Positions 9,393-16,896 of a DNA stretch of 64,000 nucleotides are shown in pieces (within the stretch, counting starts at the first letter, position 1; each line of letters opens with the position of its first letter). Both the position numbers and the translations under genes were made by a program. The notes under the pieces were generated by a model. That model made no database searches, was not told the DNA's origin, and saw only the letters and a program-made list of their open reading frames with translations. The DNA comes from Variovorax davisae (GTDB lineage Bacteria; Pseudomonadota; Gammaproteobacteria; Burkholderiales; Burkholderiaceae_C), in the NCBI RefSeq assembly GCF_030316845.1, contig NZ_JASZYS010000013.1, positions 143,933-207,932 of the forward strand, written 5' to 3'.

Positions 9393-9650
9393 TCAGGACA
9401 GGTGCTTCCCAACAAGACCCGACATTTCGAACATCGTGACCTCGGGCTTGCCCATCACCGCTTGAAGCTTGGCATCACAAAGGATGTTGCGCTTGTTCGC
9501 CGGGTTTTGGAGGTTGTTCAGCTTGATGTAGTCCCACAGCAGCTTGGTGACCTCGGTTCGAGGCTGGGGTGCGGAGCCAATGATGGCTGCGAGCTCGACG
9601 CTGGGTGTCAGGGGGCGCGTGAACGCCGTTTGCTTCTTGGCAGTGGTCAT
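9393..9650 (-). CDS. SWIB/MDM2-domain protein
   Basis: The frame extends upstream, but the protein-like part starts at the ATG at 9650 (MTTAKKQTAF), giving 85 residues. Residues 11-83 form a SWIB domain: LTPSVELAAIIG, TEVTKLLWDYIKLNNLQNP, KRNILCDAKLQAVMG and FEMSGLVGKHL. Bacterial stand-alone SWIB proteins of this length occur in Burkholderiales and chlamydiae. The domain is related to chromatin-associated proteins and a DNA-linked role is presumed, not shown. No operon partner. Confidence 0.85.
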   Translation of the reverse strand: MTTAKKQTAFTRPLTPSVELAAIIGSAPQPRTEVTKLLWDYIKLNNLQNPANKRNILCDAKLQAVMGKPEVTMFEMSGLVGKHLS

Positions 9651-9889
9651 GTTTGTCTCGGCAAAGCGGTGAATTCTACGGACGCCCCCGTAAGGTTTCG
9701 CTGGGCGCGGCTCCGACGGCGGTTGTGGGTCATGTCCGTCGGTGAGTTCTTGGCAAATTGGAAGGCAGGCATGAAGGTCCGATGTTGGGCCGCAATCTGC
9801 CGTACGCGCACCGACTTCGGCGGGCACTCGCGGGGGTCTCCGTTCTTACTCTTCCGGTCTGACGTCAATCCCTTGGGCCTCGACGATGG

Positions 9890-10099
9890 TCAAAGCTTGC
9901 GCGGTAGTGACGACCGCCCCATTGAGCTGTACATGCTCCGGTTCAAGCGCGCTGAGGTCGCCCAACCGATGCCCACCAACCATGCCCCGGCCTGAACGGT
10001 GTCGATGTCGCCCGGCGCGGCCCAGTGGACCACCACCGCGAGCGCCAATCCGGCAAGGGCGCCAAGACAAGACCATGGTGAGACGAGAGCATCAATCAT
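9890..10099 (-). CDS. Possible small membrane protein, perhaps frameshifted
   Basis: The 69-residue frame begins MIDALVSPWSCLGALAG and has a hydrophobic helix (residues 10-27) and a second weaker one near 40. It resembles two-helix membrane proteins common in this group up to about residue 45, after which the composition turns basic and serine-rich. An overlapping frame then looks more protein-like, so a frameshift is possible. No ribosome binding site is visible. Confidence 0.35.
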   Translation of the reverse strand: MIDALVSPWSCLGALAGLALAVVVHWAAPGDIDTVQAGAWLVGIGWATSARLNRSMYSSMGRSSLPRKL

Positions 10100-10280
10100 T
10101 TGGGAGGTATGGGCGGGTGTCCGGTCCTGGCTCGCATTCTGACCTACGCCACCAAGCCAGATACGACGCGCCTGACACCGCCGCTGCGGGTGCCCGGAAG
10201 CGCTTCATCCGGAACCTTTGTTCTTGAGCGAAAGGTGGTTTCCTTTGTCGCGAGCGCCCTGCGGCAAGCACGCCTTGAAT

Positions 10281-10676
10281 TCATCGCACCTCCACGGTCA
10301 CCTTCTCGATCTTCCCGGTGAAGCGGCTCTTGATGCCCGCCACGTAGTCGCCCGAGACGGGCGTGTCGTCGTCCTCTCCAACGTCTGCGCCCTCGTCGGG
10401 CGAGATGAGGAACGGAATCGTTTTCTCGATTCGGCCTTCCGCCACCTTCTGTCCGCCGACCGACAGTGAAGCGATGCCACCTTTGCCCGGGCCGCCGCCG
10501 TCATACGCGAAGTCCAGCTTGATGGTTGCCTTGCCGGGCGCAAGCGCCTGGGGAGAGGCCACCGTGTAACGTTCGAGGCCGACCCAGTTGTAGGTGTACG
10601 TCGGCTTGCCGTCCTTCAGGTACAGGCTGAAGCCGCCGAAGCGCCCGCCTTGTGCGAAGACGACGCCCTTGACGCC
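10281..10676 (-). pseudogene. Arylsulfatase, C-terminal remnant only
   Basis: The minus frame ending at 10281 encodes the C-terminal beta domain typical of bacterial arylsulfatases: GVVFAQGGRFGGFSLYLKDG, YTYNWVGLERY, FAYDGGGPGKGG and a final TGKIEKVTVEVR. Only about 130 residues remain of a family normally over 500 long, and the catalytic formylglycine motif CxPxR is absent. Homology stops near 10676, where an aldo/keto reductase remnant begins on the opposite strand. The gene has no start and cannot be functional. Confidence 0.8.
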
Positions 10677-10967
10677 CTGCAAGCTGTCGCCGAAGAGATG
10701 GGGTCGAACCCGGGACGGGTGGCCATCGCCTGGGTGGCAGCACGCGGTGCCATTCCCATCATCGGGCCGAAGTCGGTGGTACAGCTGGAGGACAACCTTG
10801 CCGCCGCGGATGTGCGCTTCACAGACCAGCAACTTTCGCAATTGAACGCGGCGGGCTCGCCCAGTCTGGGGTTTCCGCATGACCTGCTGAACCAAGCGTC
10901 CACCCGCCAGAGCTTGGCAGGGGGTCAGCTTGAGCAACTGGATGCGCCGAAGCGCTCGGTCGCATGA
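10677..10967 (+). pseudogene. Aldo/keto reductase, C-terminal remnant only
   Basis: The plus frame from 10677 reads LQAVAEEMGSNPGRVAIAW, VAARGAIPIIGPKS, QLEDNLAAADVRFTDQQL and ends at 10967. This is the last third of an aldo/keto reductase: the IPIIGPKS strand contributes to NADPH binding. The N-terminal two thirds with the Asp-Tyr-Lys-His catalytic set are missing. It is joined head to head with the arylsulfatase remnant, so one deletion probably removed the front halves of two divergent genes together with their promoters. Confidence 0.8.
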
Positions 10968-11161
10968 ACCTTAGCGAGGCAATGCAGCGTGCGGGTCGAG
11001 TGAACGCGCGCTACACGTTGGGCATTTGAAGGGAACGTCCGGTTATGCCGAACCCTGCGGCAGGGCCGACCGGCTGCTTTTGGCCGCCTGTAGCCTGTCG
11101 GCCACCAGGCGCTTCGGGCCTCCCCTGCCTTCCGCCAACGCCCATCGTCCGGCCGGTGTGC

Positions 11162-11375
11162 AGCAGCGTTAGCGGTCCTCCCTTGCCGCCAGACCAACTC
11201 ACGCTGTCATCCAGAGTGCGGTCATTCAGTGCCGCGAACATTCAGAATCTACGGTCGGTCCCAAGGCATTGTGGACATCGCCCGATATGCATCCCCTCGC
11301 CGACTGCCCCAACCCGGTTTCGAAGCCAGATCGAACGGCCGATCTTCACGAGGCCGGAGTGGAAGTCAGGGCCCA
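11162..11375. repeat. Dispersed intergenic repeat, copy B (about 215 bp)
   Basis: This is the second copy of the element at 8552-8766, same orientation, about 2.6 kb away. Most differences are substitutions, plus single-base gaps near 11229 and 11242. The copy ends at the 3' edge of the open frame at 11366-11812. The interval 10968-11161 before it holds nothing recognisable. Confidence 0.8.
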
Positions 11376-11812
11376 AAGCGGAAGGACAGCGGCCTCCAAA
11401 GCCGCCGTTCAACTTCTATCAATGCTCGAAGATGAGCCCGAATATTTCGGCGTGGCAGTTGGTCCCGCGCAGCTTCAGCAGCGACGGCACGCAGCACTTC
11501 GTACATTCTTTGAATGTCGAGAGCATCACGCGGTGCCAGCACCGTGTTCCTCGCCTGAGCTAGCTCAACGGAAAGGATTCGCCGGCGGAGGCGCTCGGCC
11601 AGCAAATATGCGGACAGCCTATCAAACCATCCGGCGTGGTTCTCGGCGACCGATTGTCGAGTGACCGCCGCCAGTTCATCAAGCCGCGCACGCATATCAC
11701 CAAGGCCTGAACGATCCGCCACAGCGCGAGTCAGCATGACTGCGCCGGATGCTCGATTGAAGCAACAGTGCTGTCCCAACATGTCGAACCGAAGGATCAC
11801 GCGCGCGTTCAT
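11366..11812 (-). CDS. Unrecognised helical protein beside a transposase scrap
   Basis: The 148-residue frame is strongly helical with arginine- and leucine-rich heptad-like runs (RLDELAAVTRQSVAENHAGW, DIQRMYEVLRAVAAEAARDQ). The first ~25 residues look less protein-like. Its start abuts the transposase remnant at 11827 and its end touches repeat copy B, so it could be a gene fragment trapped between mobile sequences. No ribosome binding site is evident. Family unknown. Confidence 0.4.
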   Translation of the reverse strand: MNARVILRFDMLGQHCCFNRASGAVMLTRAVADRSGLGDMRARLDELAAVTRQSVAENHAGWFDRLSAYLLAERLRRRILSVELAQARNTVLAPRDALDIQRMYEVLRAVAAEAARDQLPRRNIRAHLRALIEVERRLWRPLSFRFGP

Positions 11813-11826
11813 GGGCGATCACGGGC

Positions 11827-11931
11827 ATAGCCCGCGAACTCGCCGACACTCCGCAGTACAAGCAGTCGCGGCGCGATCGCAAGAAAGTTGAGATGCTCTT
11901 TGCGCACCTCAAGCGCATCCTCAAGCTGGAT
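11827..11931 (+). mobile_element. Transposase C-terminal scrap (IS1182/IS5-like)
   Basis: The plus frame reads IARELADTPQYKQSRRDRKK then VEMLFAHLKRILKLD. The RRDRKKVEMLFAHLKRIL block is a hallmark of the C-terminal part of IS1182-type DDE transposases. Only ~35 residues remain; the frame then runs into unrelated sequence at the DUF3606 gene. No terminal inverted repeats are visible, so this is a relic. Confidence 0.75.
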
Positions 11932-11946
11932 CACTTGGCCGGCGAA

Positions 11947-12129
11947 TCACTCCCGCGAGGCGAGATGTTCGCGCACGGCAGCGACGTGATTGCCGACCTT
12001 GGAGATGGTCTCCCGCAGTTTAGCCTCAGTGCATCGAAGCTCCTTGCACCAGTACTGCAACTCTAGGGAATCTTCTTCAAGGATCCGACCTGGATCCAGT
12101 GGCTGGAAATTTCTCTGATCATCAGGCAT
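11947..12129 (-). CDS. DUF3606 family small protein
   Basis: The start ATG (12129) follows GAGGAGG at ideal spacing. The 60-residue product has the DUF3606 plan: an unordered N-terminus, a predicted helix with an aromatic (LELQYWCKELRCTEAKLRET), then an IxKVGNHVAAVREHL helix. Two more paralogues occur at 22635-22817 and 31990-32166. The function of the family is not established; such genes are common in soil Burkholderiales and Rhizobiales. Confidence 0.85.
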   Translation of the reverse strand: MPDDQRNFQPLDPGRILEEDSLELQYWCKELRCTEAKLRETISKVGNHVAAVREHLASRE

Positions 12130-12289
12130 ACAGCCTCCTCAGGGTGGCCGGACCTTTATAGGCTGAACCGAACCGATCTGCAAGGCGGCGATAGCGCGAA
12201 ATCCACCCATTTGAGCGTCAGCTGTCAGGCGCTACGAACTTCTGCTTCGGGCCGCTTGACGAAGCGCAAGTGATGCTCAAAGAGGCCGC

Positions 12290-13186
12290 TCAGCCACCGA
12301 CAGCCGTATTCCAGAAGGCGTTGGCAGCCCTCCCCAAAAGCTCGCTGTCGCGATAGAGCCTGATTTCCAGCGGCACGGACCACTCGCTACTGGCTGCAGC
12401 GACCAGGCGCCCTTGGCCAATGTCGTGCTCTACAAGAGTCTGCGGCAGCCACGCGATGCCCCGGCCATCGAGCGCCATCGTTCGCAGCACCGAGGCCAGG
12501 TGCGCGGTGAAAACGATTTGGACCCCCAGCGCTTTCAGCCTGCGCCCCAGCACGGCCCGGATGATGCGTCCCAATCCAGATTCCTCCGTGTACTGGAGCA
12601 CGGGAACCGCAACGCCGCCTATCCCCAGTTGGTAACGCGCGCTGCCTCCTTCGTTTGGCGCCGACACAGCGACCAGCACATCCTCGCCAATCCGAGCCGA
12701 TCTGTATGGCTCGGCGTCCAACGCGCCGTGCGCCTTGCCGTGCGCGTGACTCAGCACGAACTGAACCTTGCTCTGCAGCATCAGTGCTTCGCAACGCTCG
12801 AGCACATCCGACATGAGCTGCACCGGGCCGAGCGTCGTGTGCGATTCGAGGCTTCTCAACCACCGCGGCAGGAATGTGAAGGAGAGTGCGTGCGTGGATG
12901 CGATTCGCAAAGTGACCGAGCTTGCCTCGGCGATCCTCTTGGCGTCGCCGGGCACCCGCGCCACCCGGGCGTTCAATTCCTGCGCCACGCCGGCAAACCA
13001 CTCACCGACCTCGGTCAGCGTGGCGGGCTGCGAACTGCGGTCGAACAGGTCAGCCCCGATCCATGCCTCCAGCGCGCGGATGCGCCGGCTGAACGCCGGT
13101 TGCGAGCTGTGGCGGTCATCTGCCGCACGCGAGAAATTCCCTGTGGCCGCCAGTGCCAGGAAGTCGTCGAGCCAGATCAGATTCAT
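12290..13186 (-). CDS. LysR-family transcriptional regulator of the tartrate unit
   Basis: The start is the ATG at 13186, giving 298 residues, the usual LysR length. Residues 1-60 form the winged helix-turn-helix (WLDDFLALAATGNFSRAAD, then QPAFSRRIRALEAWIGADLF). The rest is the effector-binding domain. It is divergent from the tarD-type dehydratase gene across a 103-bp intergenic region, the standard layout for a LysR activator of the neighbouring catabolic gene. A tartrate or related hydroxyacid effector is inferred from that position. Confidence 0.88.
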   Translation of the reverse strand: MNLIWLDDFLALAATGNFSRAADDRHSSQPAFSRRIRALEAWIGADLFDRSSQPATLTEVGEWFAGVAQELNARVARVPGDAKRIAEASSVTLRIASTHALSFTFLPRWLRSLESHTTLGPVQLMSDVLERCEALMLQSKVQFVLSHAHGKAHGALDAEPYRSARIGEDVLVAVSAPNEGGSARYQLGIGGVAVPVLQYTEESGLGRIIRAVLGRRLKALGVQIVFTAHLASVLRTMALDGRGIAWLPQTLVEHDIGQGRLVAAASSEWSVPLEIRLYRDSELLGRAANAFWNTAVGG

Positions 13187-13289
13187 AGCAGTTCGTCCAG
13201 CGCATAGAAGTTGAGAAATTGAGCATTGGCCGAAAAGGCTTGCGTCGCCGACCATTCAGTCTGCCTATCCAAACCGCCTGGAGACAACC

Positions 13290-14456
13290 ATGAAGATCGT
13301 CGAAATCCGCGAGAAGACCATCCCCATCAGCTCGCCCATCCGCAACGCCTACATCGACTTTAGCAAGATGACCCTGAGCCTGGTCGCGGTGATCACGGAC
13401 GTGATCCGCGACGGCAAGCCGGTGGTTGGCTACGGCTTCAACTCGAACGGCCGCTATGGCCAGGGCAAGCTGATGCGCGAGCGTTTCATCCCCCGCATCC
13501 TCGAAGCTGACCCGGCATCGCTGGTGGACGCCACTGGCGACAACCTCGACCCGAACAAGATCTGGAACACCATGTTCACCAACGAGAAGCCCGGCGGCCA
13601 CGGTGAGCGCTCGGTGGCGATTGGCACGATCGACATGGCGATCTGGGATGCGGTCGCGAAGATTGAGGGCAAACCCTTATTTCAATTGCTGGCCGACCGC
13701 TATGGCGACGGCAAGCCGAACCGCAAGATCTTTGTCTATGCGGCCGGCGGCTACTACTACCCAGGGCAGGACCACAAGAAGCTGCAGGACGAGATGCGCA
13801 GCTACATCGACCGCGGCTACACCGTGGTCAAGAAGAAAATCGGTGGCGCCTCGCTCGACGAGGACTTGCGCCGGATCGACTCGATCATGGAAGTCCTGCA
13901 AGACGGCCAGAAGCTCTGCGTCGATGCCAACGGCCGCTTCGATCTGGAAACCGCCATCGCCTATGCCAAGGCCCTGTCGCAGTACGACCTCTTCTGGTAC
14001 GAAGAGCCGGGCGACCCGCTGGACTTCGAACTGCAGGCCGCGCTGCGCAACTTCTACAAGAACCCGATGGCCACGGGCGAGGATCTGTTCTCGATGCAGG
14101 ACGCGCGCAACCTCATCCGCTACGGCGGCATGCGCCCGGACCGCGACTGGCTGCAGTTCGACTGCGCGCTCAGCTACGGCCTGGTCGAATACCTGCGCAC
14201 GCTCGACATGCTCAAGGAGCATGGCTGGTCGGCCAGCCGCTGCATCCCGCACGGTGGCCACCAGATGTCGCTCAACATCGCGGCCGGCCTCGGATTGGGC
14301 GGCAATGAGTCGTACCCGGACCTGTTCCAGCCTTTCGGTGGCTTCCCGGACGGAGTCAAGGTCGAAAACAGCTTCGTGACCCTGCCTGACCTGCCCGGCA
14401 TCGGCTTCGAAGGCAAGGCGGACCTGTATCGCGAGATGCATGCGCTCTCAGCCTGA
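13290..14456 (+). CDS. tarD: D-tartrate dehydratase (enolase superfamily)
   Basis: The 388-residue product matches, as I remember it, the Bradyrhizobium D-tartrate dehydratase almost block for block: ISSPIRNAYIDFSKM, GYGFNSNGRYGQG, VYAAGGYYYPGQ, MRPDRDWLQFDCALSYGL and IPHGGHQMSLNIAAGLG. Metal ligands are visible at D212, E238/E239 and E264. The KxK general base is at 181-183 (KKK) and the partner histidine at H321. The enzyme removes water from D-tartrate to give oxaloacetate. GGAG precedes the ATG. The Bug receptor gene starts 30 bases downstream, making a two-gene uptake and catabolism operon. Confidence 0.88.
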   Translation: MKIVEIREKTIPISSPIRNAYIDFSKMTLSLVAVITDVIRDGKPVVGYGFNSNGRYGQGKLMRERFIPRILEADPASLVDATGDNLDPNKIWNTMFTNEKPGGHGERSVAIGTIDMAIWDAVAKIEGKPLFQLLADRYGDGKPNRKIFVYAAGGYYYPGQDHKKLQDEMRSYIDRGYTVVKKKIGGASLDEDLRRIDSIMEVLQDGQKLCVDANGRFDLETAIAYAKALSQYDLFWYEEPGDPLDFELQAALRNFYKNPMATGEDLFSMQDARNLIRYGGMRPDRDWLQFDCALSYGLVEYLRTLDMLKEHGWSASRCIPHGGHQMSLNIAAGLGLGGNESYPDLFQPFGGFPDGVKVENSFVTLPDLPGIGFEGKADLYREMHALSA

Positions 14457-14486
14457 CGCAGCATCGAACCACCACGGAGACAAGAC

Positions 14487-15464
14487 ATGAACAAGCTCTG
14501 GCGCCACGTCGCCGGCGTGACCCTGGCCGGGTCAGCCACGCTGGCCTGCGCGGACTTTCCTGACAAGCCCGTCACCATCGTCGTACCCTTCGCGGCCGGC
14601 GGGCCGACCGACAAGATTGCCCGTGATCTGGCCGAGGCGCTTCGCAAGCCGCTTGGGCAGACCGTGATCATCGACAACACGATCGGCGCGGGGGGCACCA
14701 TCGGGGCGGCCAAGGTGGCCAGGGCCGCGCCTGATGGCTATACGCTGCTCGTGAGCCACATTGGCATGGCGACCACCCCCGCGCTTTACCGCAAGCTGAG
14801 CTACAAGGTGCCGGAAGACTTCGAGACCCTGGGGCTGATCAACGAAGCACCGTCGGTCCTGATCGGAAAGCCGGGCCTGGCGGCGAACAACTTCGTAGAG
14901 CTGCGCCAGTGGCTCGCGGCCAACGGCACCAAGGTGAACCTCGCCAACGCGGGGCTCGGTTCAGCCTCGCATCTGTGCGGATTGATGTTCCAGAGCGCGT
15001 TGAAGACCACCATGACGCCCGTGCCCTACAAGGGCACCGCGCCGGCGATGACCGACCTCATCGGCGGGCAAGTCGACCTCATGTGCGAGCAGGCGGTCAA
15101 CGCCGTGCCGCAGATCGAAGGCAAGAAGGTCAAGGTCTTCGGCATCACCAGCCTGCAGCGGCTGCCGCTGGCCGCGCTGAAGGATGCGCCGACGCTTTCC
15201 GAAGCCGGGTTGAAGGACTTCAACGTTCAGGTGTGGCACGGGCTGTATGCGCCGAAAGGCACGCCGCCTGCGGTGCTCGCGAAGCTCAACGCGGCGTTGC
15301 GCGTGGCCTTGAAGGATCCCGAACTGATCAAGCGTGAAGAAGCGCTTGGCCTCACGGTGGTCACCGACGAGCGGCTCGATCCGTCCAGCCACCGGAAGTT
15401 CGTCGAGATCGAGAAGACGCGCTGGGCCAAAGTGATCAGGGACGCCGGCGAATACGCCGACTGA
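14487..15464 (+). CDS. Bug/TctC-family receptor, probably for tartrate
   Basis: The 325-residue product has a signal peptide (VAGVTLAGSATLACA) and the Bug hallmarks PDKPVTIVVPFAAGGPTDK, IIDNTIGAGGTIGA, VPYKGTAPAMTDL and DAPTLSEAGLKDF. GGAG lies just upstream of the ATG. Co-transcription with the tartrate dehydratase suggests capture of tartrate or a similar dicarboxylate in the periplasm. No TctA/TctB membrane component is encoded nearby, so transport would depend on one elsewhere. Confidence 0.9.
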   Translation: MNKLWRHVAGVTLAGSATLACADFPDKPVTIVVPFAAGGPTDKIARDLAEALRKPLGQTVIIDNTIGAGGTIGAAKVARAAPDGYTLLVSHIGMATTPALYRKLSYKVPEDFETLGLINEAPSVLIGKPGLAANNFVELRQWLAANGTKVNLANAGLGSASHLCGLMFQSALKTTMTPVPYKGTAPAMTDLIGGQVDLMCEQAVNAVPQIEGKKVKVFGITSLQRLPLAALKDAPTLSEAGLKDFNVQVWHGLYAPKGTPPAVLAKLNAALRVALKDPELIKREEALGLTVVTDERLDPSSHRKFVEIEKTRWAKVIRDAGEYAD

Positions 15465-15807
15465 CGGGAAGAAGGCAGCGGGCCGATAGGGCGCGCGCCC
15501 TCTCCGTCTGCGACAACAGCCAGGCCCCGTGGGCGCCATCGGGCGGCGTGCGCCCAAACTTCGTCACGCCATCCATGTGGCGGCCCAGCCCACATGTCCT
15601 TCGACAACCCCGCCATCAAGCCAAACGTGCCCGCCCGTGGCAGTCGGAAGCCATGACATCGCCTCCCCTCGGCTACGTCCTCCTCGTCCGTACCCTGCGC
15701 CTCCGCCCGCGTGACTCGAACACCTGAACGCACGAAGTAGGAAGGCGCCGATATACACGCTCGGTCCTTCATGTAAGTTCAAGGGAACTCGTCCAAGGCG
15801 ATCATCC
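15465..15807. other. Intergenic stretch, nothing recognised
   Basis: 343 bases separate the Bug receptor gene from the zinc-ribbon protein gene. No gene, hairpin with T-run or repeat was recognised. Confidence 0.5.
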
Positions 15808-16650
15808 ATGTCCACTCTTTGTGAACATTGCGGGCAAAGCAACCGTGCAACCGCGATGTTTTGTATCGGGTGCGCGCGGAAGCTGCCCGCATTCGCGCCA
15901 TCCGGTCCGTCCGCGCTTGAGGCGATGAAGGCGTTGTCGCCGGGAACGCGCAGTGCGGCTTCCAATGGAAAGGCAGAATCCAGTCACGGGGAACCCTTAC
16001 TGCCCTCCGAGACCCGGGCGTTCTGGTTGCAGTTCGGAGCGCTGGGCCTGGCCATGTTGATCGGCTTCGTGGTCTGGTTCATGCACGCCACGGGCAAGCC
16101 TTCCGCCCCTCTGCGCGGCACGCTGATGCAGTCGGCCGAAGCGACGGCGCCAGAAGTAGTAACCAAAGAGGTCATGGCGGGCGCCCCACGACGCTCAGCG
16201 CCGCCTCCCGTCGCAGCAGTCGAACCCGCGCCGGAGCCGAGTGCGGAGGTTGGTTCGATACCCGGTGGTTCGGCCGGCAAGGCGCCGGTCGTCGAATCCA
16301 CGGCGCCAACCAGCGTCGCTTCGCCTCGCGAGTTGAACCCCGATCGCCAGGTTCAGGCTGTGAAAGCTTTCTATCGCGCTCTGTCCGCGGCCGATGGCAG
16401 GACGGCGGCCGCGTTCGTCGTCCCTGCCAAGCGCGGCCTCGGCCCATTCAACGAGGCCAATATCTCAAGGTTCTATGGTTCATTTGATCGGCCGCTTCTC
16501 GTTCGGTCGATCCGCGCCATAGATGCCAGTGTGGTCGAGGCAAAGTACAGCTATCGAATTTCCAAGACAAGGTGCGAAGGAACTGCGTTCGTTGAAACCG
16601 AGCGAGTCGGCCGGGAAACCTTGATACGGCGCATTCGCGCCAACTGCTAG
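15808..16650 (+). CDS. Zinc-ribbon membrane protein with extracytoplasmic C-terminal domain
   Basis: Residues 5-23 contain two CxxC pairs (CEHC and CIGC), a zinc ribbon expected in the cytoplasm. A single hydrophobic helix (FGALGLAMLIGFVVWFM, about residues 75-91) follows, then a long proline/alanine/serine linker. A C-terminal domain from about residue 180 starts VQAVKAFYRALSAADGRTAA and looks like an NTF2-like fold. This layout matches zinc-ribbon, membrane-anchored NTF2-like proteins of unknown role in Gram-negative bacteria. It stands alone. Confidence 0.75.
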   Translation: MSTLCEHCGQSNRATAMFCIGCARKLPAFAPSGPSALEAMKALSPGTRSAASNGKAESSHGEPLLPSETRAFWLQFGALGLAMLIGFVVWFMHATGKPSAPLRGTLMQSAEATAPEVVTKEVMAGAPRRSAPPPVAAVEPAPEPSAEVGSIPGGSAGKAPVVESTAPTSVASPRELNPDRQVQAVKAFYRALSAADGRTAAAFVVPAKRGLGPFNEANISRFYGSFDRPLLVRSIRAIDASVVEAKYSYRISKTRCEGTAFVETERVGRETLIRRIRANC

Positions 16651-16896
16651 CAGCATCGCGGGGCACGCTACCGACAATCTAGGCCCCCGCGTGGACGCTC
16701 CGGTTCAACGACCCGTTCGCGGCCCTTGATGGACTGAGAAACTCACAGCGTGTGTTGCATTCAGGCATTGTGCCGCCGATGACAAATTGCACGGACAGAT
16801 TTCCGCAACGATGGCGACTTCGCCTTCGGAGCCCAGGTCGAACGACCCAAGCACTGTAGTTGAAGGGGAGCCGCTTGGTTGGACGGGCTGCGGCGG

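Noticed and set aside
13187..13289. LysR box between the tartrate regulator and tarD
   Set aside because: A direct repeat TTGAGAAATTGAG is present, but I found no clear inverted T-N11-A site, so no operator is claimed.
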